NCBI GenBank assembly: GCA_031257695.1
Contig: JAIROB010000170.1
Span: 1-5,900 of the forward strand
Direction of reading: 5' to 3'
DNA: 5,900 nt
DNA from: Treponema sp.
GTDB lineage: Bacteria > Spirochaetota > Spirochaetia > Treponematales > Breznakiellaceae
Under the pieces are notes generated by a model, which saw nothing but the letters and a program-made list of their open reading frames with translations, was not told the DNA's origin and ran no database searches. Position 1 is the first letter of the stretch; every line of letters starts with the position of its first letter. Shown here piece by piece: positions 1 to 5,700 of this stretch. The translations under genes were made by a program, and so were the position numbers.

Positions 1-11
1 AATATACCAAT

Positions 12-25
12 GCTATTTTCATAGC
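12..25 (-). other. small hairpin downstream of the lipoprotein gene
   Basis: On the minus strand this reads GCTAT-GAAA-ATAGC, a 5-bp stem with a GNRA-type tetraloop, about 40 bases after the lipoprotein stop codon. No T-run follows, so it is not a standard intrinsic terminator. It may stabilise the transcript 3' end or mean nothing. No other gene is visible in 1-64. Confidence 0.2.
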
Positions 26-64
26 CAAAGCAATTAGCCCGCTGCGCCCTGCTCTTTGCCTTAT

Positions 65-631
65 TTATGGCGATACGAAACGTCCGAAAAATTCTTCAAC
101 CACCTCTTGTACTTTGTCATTGGGGGTTCCCGCTTTGACCGCGGTGGGAAGATTGGCCGCCGCGATAAGGGCGTCAAAACCCGCAGCCCCGTAACGGAAA
201 TGGAAATGAACCGGTCCTTCGGGATCGTCCTGGCCGGGAAGGGTGGCGATCAAATATTTGTATTTGTCGTTTCGATCCGACTCAAAGGCATACCAAACCC
301 CCATGCCGGGCTCGATTTTCCGCTTAAACGCGTAGCGTATTGCCGTAGCCTGGCCCCCGGCATTTTGGGCGGCGTAGAGGGTAAGGGTGTCGCCGTCAAT
401 CTTAAGGGACGCAAAATCCGTTGCCAGGAATTCGGCAAGATCGGACTTGGCCGCGGCTTTGTCCGCAAAAATTCCCGCAAAGGACGGCTCATTCAGGTAA
501 CTCCCCAGGGAGTTATAGGCGCCGTTCCATTTTGCCAGTTCCGGCTCTGTGGCGCCCCGGGTGGTCTGGCAGCCTGAAAACACGAAGGGCAAGGACAACG
601 CTATTGCCATGATGCGCGCATACCTTTTCAT
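65..631 (-). CDS. ZinT-like metal-binding lipoprotein (188 aa)
   Basis: Probably a periplasmic or membrane-tethered metal-binding lipoprotein of the ZinT/YodA (AdcA C-terminal) type. Seen: a basic start (MKRYAR), a hydrophobic stretch at 7-19 and a lipobox F-S-G-C with the lipidated Cys at 21, so the mature part is about 168 residues. The order of motifs fits ZinT: W35-x-G37-x-Y39 followed by SYL; a central strand region with IRYAFKRK (98-105); HFHFRYG at 142-148, matching the HFHIFMG segment of ZinT; a 'PT' at 162-163 where ZinT has WPTYYP; and a C-terminal VQEVVEEFF helix. ZinT binds zinc or cadmium during metal starvation or stress. The extra His that ZinT has about nine residues before HFH (in a 'SDH' motif) is absent; this stretch reads GQDDPEG. 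The start at 631 is fixed by a perfect ribosome binding site. The gene looks monocistronic. No metal-regulator operator was recognised. The family call comes from remembered motifs, not a search. Confidence 0.6.
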   Translation of the reverse strand: MKRYARIMAIALSLPFVFSGCQTTRGATEPELAKWNGAYNSLGSYLNEPSFAGIFADKAAAKSDLAEFLATDFASLKIDGDTLTLYAAQNAGGQATAIRYAFKRKIEPGMGVWYAFESDRNDKYKYLIATLPGQDDPEGPVHFHFRYGAAGFDALIAAANLPTAVKAGTPNDKVQEVVEEFFGRFVSP

Positions 632-636
632 ATAAT

Positions 637-642
637 CCTCCT
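637..642 (-). promoter_or_regulatory. ribosome binding site of the lipoprotein gene
   Basis: The minus strand reads AGGAGG, five bases (ATTAT) ahead of the ATG at 631. It is a full Shine-Dalgarno match at normal spacing and decides the start codon. Confidence 0.85.
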
Positions 643-676
643 GAAATATATTATTAGAATAAACTAACTATGATAG

Positions 677-703
677 GTTATACTAACATTATGGCGCTGT
701 CAA
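677..703 (-). promoter_or_regulatory. candidate sigma-70 promoter of the lipoprotein gene
   Basis: On the minus strand a perfect -35 hexamer TTGACA (698-703) is followed after 15 bases by TATAAC (677-682), which matches the -10 consensus at 5 of 6 positions. The spacing is two bases shorter than optimal. A transcript would start near 670 and have a leader of about 40 bases with the AGGAGG site at its end. The -35 box lies 17 bases from the end of the MITE-like repeat. Confidence 0.5.
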
Positions 704-720
704 GGGGAACAATACTTTGT

Positions 721-741
721 ACAGTAATTCCGAATTCAAAA
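721..741 (+). repeat. left terminal inverted repeat of the MITE-like element
   Basis: This 21-bp arm begins with acagtaattc and ends with gaattcaaaa. It is the exact reverse complement of 874-894. The complementarity stops on both sides at these positions. Confidence 0.75.
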
Positions 742-811
742 TCCCAAAACCAAAAAGACCGGCGCCCCAATCGGAATTGCCGCCAAAAAACGCGGAGGGC
801 ATGGTAAAAAA

Positions 812-870
812 GGTCAAATATCCTCCGCTTATGTCCGGCAAGCCCTTCAATAGCCGTCCGGTATTTGACC
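812..870. repeat. inner inverted repeat of the MITE-like element
   Basis: ggtcaaata (812-820) and tatttgacc (862-870) are perfect 9-bp complements nested inside the terminal repeats. In RNA the stem could continue by one G-U and one C-G pair. Together with the 21-bp ends it would give a branched or bulged hairpin if transcribed. Confidence 0.45.
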
Positions 871-873
871 ATT

Positions 874-894
874 TTTTGAATTCGGAATTACTGT
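874..894 (-). repeat. right terminal inverted repeat of the MITE-like element
   Basis: This 21-bp arm begins with ttttgaattc and ends with gaattactgt. It is the exact reverse complement of 721-741 and is followed directly by the gctttgt direct repeat. Confidence 0.75.
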
Positions 895-971
895 GCTTTG
901 TAAAAAATCCGGCAATTTTACTTTTGAATTTTTGGCGCATCCTCCCGCAAGCGGGCTAAACTTGATCCGGC

Positions 972-990
972 AAAAATTGCCTGCCGGCAA
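972..990 (-). terminator. candidate intrinsic terminator after the nuclease-family gene
   Basis: The minus strand reads TTGCC-GGCA-GGCAA followed at once by TTTTT (972-976). This is a 5-bp stem with a 4-base loop and a short T-run, about 75 bases after the TAG at 1065. The stem is short, and it competes with an overlapping 6-bp pairing (ccggca 967-972 with tgccgg 982-987). It is the only hairpin with an adjacent T-run between this gene and the lipoprotein gene. Confidence 0.35.
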
Positions 991-1004
991 AGGTCCGTCA
1001 CTCT

Positions 1005-1051
1005 CTTTTCCGGGGAATCACGCCCCGCTCCGCTTTCCAGGTCCGGAAAAG
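1005..1051. repeat. 9-bp inverted repeat downstream of the nuclease-family gene
   Basis: cttttccgg (1005-1013) and ccggaaaag (1043-1051) are perfect complements around a 29-base loop, which contains an overlapping cgggg/ccccg pairing (1011-1015 with 1023-1027). It begins 13 bases past the stop codon on the minus strand and has no T-run. It may be a 3' end structure or part of an older repeat. Confidence 0.3.
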
Positions 1052-1064
1052 CAGACAGTCCCCG

Positions 1065-1901
1065 CTACTTGCCTTTTTGGGGAGACGGGGGGTTCATCCG
1101 CTCAAGGTCCTCTACGGTGTACCCCCGTTTCAGCAGATCCAGGGCCTTTTGCCAGCCGGTTTTCTCACCCCGGGCTTCTCCCCGGGCTTCTCCTTCGGCT
1201 CTCCATTTGGCGGCCCAGCCCATTTCTTCCACCCATTGGTCAAAGGCTGCTACCTCGTCAGACATGGCTACTACCTCCTGTATGGCCCTTAAATTCGCCG
1301 TCACCAGGGCATATAAATAGGCTCTTAACCCGGTTCCCAGCCCCCGTTTCCGGCTCTCCTTTAATATACTCCCCGCCGCCGCCGGGTTCAAGTCTTTTGC
1401 CAACCCCTTCAGCCACAGGTTCTCCTCAAAGGACAGCTTCCCGCTCTCTATTATCTGGATCGCCAGCGGGTACCCCGTGATCTGATATATCCCCGGAGCC
1501 GTTTCGTTTACCCCGCCCCGCCCTTCCCCTATATGCTTCAACAGTTCCCGGGGATGCCGGGTTTCAACAATGCTGACGGTCAGGTCCTCCGGCGCGGCAT
1601 TGTTCAGGGCGGCGTAGAGAAAGGCATAGCTCAGGACCATGTAGAAGTCAGAGACGGAGAAATAGTCGTCGGGGCTCTTGTACTCCAGGATGTTGATCCG
1701 CCGGAATATCCGGGCGATGTTCTTGTCGATGACCAGGTCCGGGGCTTTCTTGACGATAACCACGTCTATTTTCAAGGGCTCCGAAGTGAGCTGGTATTCG
1801 GGGATGAATTCAAGGGAGTCCTGCCAGGGCTCCAGTTCGAGCATGACGGCCTGGACAAAGGCGGGGTGCCAGGGGATGGAAGAAGCGGCGGTTTCTGCCA
1901 T
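1065..1901 (-). CDS. PD-(D/E)XK (Rpn-like) nuclease-family protein (278 aa)
   Basis: A probable DNA nuclease of the PD-(D/E)XK superfamily, in the broad Rpn/transposase-like group. The likely catalytic set is D46 in LKIDVVIVKK and E73-x-K75 in NILEYKSPDD, with a Glu from the N-terminal helix (E22 or E24) as possible fourth residue. After the core come DFYMVLSYAFLY (about 83-94), a middle region, and a charged C-terminal tail with a GEAR repeat and a helix KALDLLKRGYTVEDLERM (about 252-269), a type of tail common in Rpn-family proteins. The start at 1901 is preceded by AAGGAG with a 6-base spacer. An in-frame extension to 2180 would overlap the upstream gene and is Pro/Thr/Arg-rich, so it is rejected. 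The gene is co-oriented with and 10 bases behind the exported glycogen-binding-domain gene, so the two are probably co-transcribed. A strong internal start in the same frame lies at codon 213. Substrate and in vivo role (defence, recombination) are unknown. The fold assignment is from motifs only. Confidence 0.6.
   Translation of the reverse strand: MAETAASSIPWHPAFVQAVMLELEPWQDSLEFIPEYQLTSEPLKIDVVIVKKAPDLVIDKNIARIFRRINILEYKSPDDYFSVSDFYMVLSYAFLYAALNNAAPEDLTVSIVETRHPRELLKHIGEGRGGVNETAPGIYQITGYPLAIQIIESGKLSFEENLWLKGLAKDLNPAAAGSILKESRKRGLGTGLRAYLYALVTANLRAIQEVVAMSDEVAAFDQWVEEMGWAAKWRAEGEARGEARGEKTGWQKALDLLKRGYTVEDLERMNPPSPQKGK
1168..1191 (-). repeat. 12-bp tandem repeat encoding GEAR units
   Basis: Two identical copies of ccccgggcttct (plus strand) lie end to end, with a degenerate third unit at 1192-1203. 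On the coding strand they give the sequence EARG-EARG in the hydrophilic tail of the nuclease-family protein. The unit is a multiple of three, so copy-number change would alter tail length without shifting the frame. Confidence 0.75.
1263..1279 (-). promoter_or_regulatory. internal ribosome binding site and in-frame ATG in the nuclease-family gene
   Basis: On the coding strand a perfect AGGAGG (1274-1279) is followed after 8 bases (TAGTAGCC) by ATG (1263-1265). This ATG is codon 213 of the 278-codon gene, in the same frame, so internal initiation would make a 66-residue C-terminal protein starting MSDEVAAFDQWVEEMGW and including the GEAR tail. The AGGAGG is a better Shine-Dalgarno match than the one used by the full-length gene. 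Rpn toxins of E. coli are reported to encode antitoxins (RpnS) by this kind of in-frame internal start. Whether it is used here is an inference. Confidence 0.5.
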
Positions 1902-1907
1902 GGGGGT

Positions 1908-1913
1908 CTCCTT
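1908..1913 (-). promoter_or_regulatory. ribosome binding site of the nuclease-family gene
   Basis: The minus strand reads AAGGAG, six bases (ACCCCC) ahead of the ATG at 1901. The first two A's belong to the TAA stop codon of the upstream gene (1912-1914), so translation of the two genes is likely coupled. Confidence 0.75.
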
Positions 1914-2658
1914 ACCGGACCACCGCTTCGGTAACCGCCAGGCCCTCGACGTTGTAGGCCCGGTTGTGGTTGTAGGGGTCCAGGATGCGCTGACCCCGGT
2001 GAAAAAATACGTAGTGGTAGGTTCCCGGAGGGAGGGGGAGGGTGAGGGCGTAGAATCCCGGAGCGGTCTCCCGCAGTTCGTACATAAAGGGGTCCCAGCC
2101 GTTAAATGAGCCGGCCACGGTGACGGTCTCACCGGAAGGCGCCTGGTAGTTGAAGGTAAGGGTCCCGGGGGGGCCGTCAAACGCGGCGGGGGGTTTCCTG
2201 ATTTCCGGTATCCTTATGGCGGACCGGACTATGCCGGATTTCTGATCTATCCGGTAGCGGGGATTCAGGGGGTCTGTGGTCCACAGGCCGTCGATAACCA
2301 GACGGTATTCCAGTTCCCGAATCTCCGGCGGAACCGTATAGGCATAAAACAGTATCCCCGAGTCCCGGTACTGATCCTCAATGTTTTTGCTCCGCTCTTC
2401 CTTCACTGTCAATACGTCCTTGGCTTTCAGCAATTGCCGGAACCAATAGACCCGGGCAAAACCTTCGTGGGCAAAGGAAACGCCCACCCGCCGGTGCGCG
2501 GAGGGGGCGGTAAAAATCACCCCGTCCTCAAAAACCTCCGGCCCCGCGGGTTCCCGGATACTCAACAGGTGGTTGATAAATTGGTAAGATTCCGTATCTA
2601 TAGCTCCCAGAGCGCCGATAATTGCAGTAAGGAGCATCAGAATCATGATCTTTCTCAT
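1912..2658 (-). CDS. exported protein with CBM48/AMPK-type glycogen-binding domain (248 aa)
   Basis: A secreted or periplasmic protein. The N-terminus (MRK, hydrophobic 4-18, then ALGA) looks like a signal peptide cleaved after about residue 19; there is no lipobox Cys. Residues about 165-236 form an E-set/CBM48-type domain: TVTVAGSFNGWDP (178-190), then GFYALTLPLPPGTYHYVFF (201-219), the signature of glycogen-binding domains of AMPK beta subunits and branching enzymes. Residues about 41-135 resemble a degenerate second copy (YAYTVPPEIRELEYRLVIDG, then a DPLNP that mirrors the DPYN at 227-230) but lack the GxFNxW core. No catalytic domain is present. Since glycogen is cytoplasmic, an exported copy probably binds another polysaccharide or a protein. 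The start at 2658 is the first of several close ATGs (codons 1, 5, 8); none has a strong ribosome binding site (only AAGG beside the first). It lies 84 bases from the divergent collar-protein gene and 10 bases ahead of the nuclease-family gene. Confidence 0.7.
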   Translation of the reverse strand: MRKIMILMLLTAIIGALGAIDTESYQFINHLLSIREPAGPEVFEDGVIFTAPSAHRRVGVSFAHEGFARVYWFRQLLKAKDVLTVKEERSKNIEDQYRDSGILFYAYTVPPEIRELEYRLVIDGLWTTDPLNPRYRIDQKSGIVRSAIRIPEIRKPPAAFDGPPGTLTFNYQAPSGETVTVAGSFNGWDPFMYELRETAPGFYALTLPLPPGTYHYVFFHRGQRILDPYNHNRAYNVEGLAVTEAVVR

Positions 2659-2742
2659 GCCTTGTTTACAATTATCGGACGATGCTTCAATATCTTAATC
2701 AAGAGGGAAACCGCTGTTTATTCAAAGTCCGGTTGAGCGTGA
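2659..2742. promoter_or_regulatory. divergent intergenic region between the glycogen-binding-domain gene and the collar-protein gene
   Basis: Two genes are read outward from these 84 bases, so it should hold promoters for both. It is AT-rich in its left part. Fragments of hexamers exist (TTGTTT at 2662-2667 on plus; TTGATT at 2698-2703 and GATAAT at 2671-2676 on minus), but the minus pair is 21 bases apart and no correctly spaced pair was found. No operator palindrome was recognised. Confidence 0.35.
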
Positions 2743-5700
2743 ATGCCGTCATTAGAGCAACTTAAAAATTTTAAAGCCTCTTTTGGCGGCATCGCCGGCG
2801 AGCCCGCGACGCTGTCCCAACTGAATCTCCCCCCGGATGATCTGCCCCTGCCGGACTCCGAGCCGGTTGCGCTCCCCCCCTCCGAAGAGCCGCCTCCTCC
2901 CCGGTCCCCTGAAACCGCGGCGCGGGAAACGCCCCGTGAAGCCGTTCCCCAACCCGGCGCACAGGATCCGGCGGGGGAGGGCGGGCCGCCGCCCCTTTCA
3001 GAGCCGGACGATCTGGGGCTGGGCTTTGACTTTGCCGATCTGCTGGGGGGCGGCCCCGCAAACCTGCCCTCTCCTCCGGCTGCCGAGGCGGCCATTGAAG
3101 AGGCGTTTTCCGGCCCGGCGCCGGAAACAAACGGGGGCGGGGCGCCTCTTCAGGAAGGGCCGGATGTTTCGGAGCCGGACTTTGACGGGACCCTTGCCGT
3201 CCCCGGGGAAGCGGGAGACGGGGAGGCTCCTTTTTCCGCGGACGGTATAAGCCTGGAAGACTTTAGCCCGGAGGACGGGTTTGCCGGGTTCGACGGCGCC
3301 GGTGTGGACGGACCCGGGTTCGACGGACCCGGTATGGACGGCGCCGCGGCGGACCTTTCCGCGGATGATGCTTTCGGGCCGGACGCGGGTTTGGATTCCC
3401 TGGATTTCCCCGATTTTGACAGCGCCGCCGAAGACGCCGCGGACCTGTCCGGCTTTAGCGGCATAGGCTTGGACGCCGCTCAGGATGCCCCGGATTCCCC
3501 CGGTTTCGGCGAGGACGTTCCGGCTCCGGGGGACGAATTTGCCGGGACAGACGATACGGAGGCTTTCCCGGATCCGGGCGAAGACGCTCTAAACATAGCG
3601 GACCTGCCCGACTTTAGCGACATAGCCCTGGACGCCGGGCCGGAGTTCGAGGGCTCTCCCGCTGAGGCGGAGGATCCCGACGCCATGGCGGGCCTGCTGG
3701 ACGGGTTTGCCGATGCTATCGAGTCCGGCCGCGCCGCCGGGGACGAAACCGGGGAAACGGACTTTGGGGCCGCTTTTCCCGATATGATCGACATGGCCGG
3801 CGGCGGCGATTCCCCGGAGGGCTCTTCGCCGGAAGGAGCGGGAGCCGCGGACCCCTTCGACAGCTTCAGCCCCGACGGCGGGGAGGCCGGGTTTAGCGGA
3901 GGCGAAGCAAGCGCGGCCGCGCCCGCGGCGGAGGCGGATTTCGCCCTGCCGGGCATTGACGATCTCTTCGGCGGGAACCCCCCTAAGATCGCCGGCATGG
4001 CGGCCTCCCCCGCGGCCGGAACCGCGGAAACGGCCGCGCCGGAGGACACGGTCGAGGAAATCCGCCTGGATGAATATGAGTTAAGCCAGCTCAGGGACAC
4101 CCTCTCCGGCTACCCCCTCAATTTACGGATCGCCATTGAAGAAATAATCGCCGAGCAGGCCGTCGCGCCCAATCTTATGTCATCCCTGATCAGGCTCCTG
4201 ACCCGGAACGGCTCCCCCAGGGAAGCGGCAGCTCTGGCGGCGAAAATACTGGGCAAACCGGTCCCTGTCCCCAGGGGCTTTGAAAAGAAAACCGGCGAGG
4301 ATCTGGAAGCGGAACAGGCCAGCTTCCGCTATATCTTTGTCCACAGGATTTTGCCGACCCTGCGGCTGTCCCTGTTTATCGCCCTGTTGACGGCTTCCGT
4401 GTTTTATCTGGGCTACCAATTCGTCTATACCCCTGCCCGCGCCAATTCGATATACAAACAGGGCCATGAACTCATCCCCAGGGGGAACTATGCCCAGGCA
4501 AACGAGCGCTTTAACCGCGCCTTCCGGCTCCACCGGCAGAAGGACTGGTTCTACCGGTACGCCGAAGCGTTCAGGGACGAGCGGCAGTATATCTACGCGG
4601 AGGAAAAGTACGATCAGCTCTTGGATCATTTTCCCAGGGATAAGAAGGGCGCCCTGGATTATGCGGCCATGGAAACTAACTATTTGCGGAACTACCCCAA
4701 GGCGGATCGCATCCTCCGCCGCAACCTGCTGGAGTATTCCATTGACGACAGGGAAGGGCTCATGGCCCTGGGCGACAACAACCTGCTGTGGGGGGAGATC
4801 GAGCCCTCCCGCTATGAGGATGCCCGTAGTTCCTATGCCCGGCTTTTGGAAGTATACGGATGGCAGGACCCCATCGTTGAACGGATGATGAAGTATTTCA
4901 TCCGGGTCGATAACCTGGGGGAGGTCCTCCCCTTGCAGCAGTACTTTATGACCGATCCCGACAGGCGCCGCATCGCCCCGTCCACCCTTGCCGAATTGGG
5001 CGGCTACCTGTTGGACAAGCGGTTTGAGGAAGTCCGGGGCGTGCCCGACGAACACATAGGCCGGATTGAGGGCATCCGGGATGTCCTGCTCCGGGCCGTG
5101 CGGGCTGCCCCCCGCCTGCCGGAGGCGCACTACCACCTGGCCCGGTACTACGCCCGGTTCGGCAGCGCCCTGGAGGAACGGCAGACCCTGGAAATAGCCG
5201 CCCGCGCCTTTGACACCGCGGCGGAGGAGTCCGCCCGGCGCGCCGGATACCGCCTGAACACCCAGCGCCGTCTTGGGGAGATACTCATCAACAGCCGGGA
5301 ATTTTTCGCCGCGGAAGAACAGCTCGTCAAGGGCGCCGCCCTCTATGAGGATGCCCTGGACCGGCGCGTCCTGACCCGTTCCCCGGAATTCGGCAGGATC
5401 TACGCTGATTTGGGGGATCTGGAGTACTTCGCCAAGTCGGGGAATATGCCCCAGGCCCTGGAATACTACCTGCGGTCCGAGCTGAACGGCTGGGCGCCAC
5501 CGGAAATCCAGTACCGCATGGGAGCCGCCCACTACCAGCAGGAACAGTGGAGCCCCGCGCTGGACAGGTTCTTCGCGGTTTCCTCGGAGGTCCCCGCGAA
5601 CCGCCGGCTCCTCAACGCCCTGGGAAACGTCTCCTACCTGCGGGGCGACTACTTCAACGCCCAGGGCTACTACACCCGCCTCATGGATATGCTGGACGCC

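Larger units (their letters stand above)
721..894. mobile_element. MITE-like element with 21-bp terminal inverted repeats
   Basis: The two ends, 721-741 and 874-894, are perfect inverted repeats of 21 bp, each containing CCGAATTC or its complement. Directly outside them lie actttgt (714-720) and gctttgt (895-901), a 7-bp direct repeat with one mismatch, as a target-site duplication would leave. The 174-bp body encodes no convincing protein; the short frames that cross it read similarly from both strands only because the ends are palindromic. Inside are a 9-bp inverted repeat (ggtcaaata 812-820 with tatttgacc 862-870) and a third copy of CGGAATT at 772-778. It is AT-richer than its surroundings. 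Size, terminal repeats, flanking repeats and lack of coding capacity fit a non-autonomous miniature inverted-repeat element. No transposase family was identified. It could instead be a palindromic intergenic repeat forming an RNA hairpin. Confidence 0.55.

Noticed and set aside
56..577. A 173-codon plus-strand frame opposite the lipoprotein gene.
   Set aside because: The minus strand has a signal peptide, lipobox, ZinT-like motifs and a perfect ribosome binding site. The plus frame has none.
714..901. CRISPR array or attachment site reading of the repeats.
   Set aside because: There are only two copies, in inverted orientation, with no spaced direct repeats, no cas genes and no integrase or tRNA nearby.
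944..955. cccgc-aa-gcggg palindrome as a terminator.
   Set aside because: The stem is only 4-5 bp and no T-run follows on either strand.
678..959. Short open frames on both strands across the 721-894 element, sharing NSEF/NSEL-like words.
   Set aside because: The shared words come from the palindromic ends of the element. No frame has a ribosome binding site or protein-like composition.
1069..2109. Plus-strand open frames opposite the nuclease-family and exported-protein genes.
   Set aside because: They are antisense shadows with no motif and no ribosome binding site; the minus strand carries the motif-bearing proteins.
1902..2180. N-terminal extension of the nuclease-family frame up to 2180.
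   Set aside because: It overlaps the 3' part of the exported-protein gene in another frame and is Pro/Thr/Arg-rich. A good AAGGAG precedes the ATG at 1901, where family-like sequence begins.
3150..4100. Two minus-strand open frames rich in Ser, Ala and Pro (3150-3464 and 3480-4100).
   Set aside because: They are the antisense reading of the acidic Asp/Gly/Pro region. They are low-complexity and have no ribosome binding site or recognisable motif.
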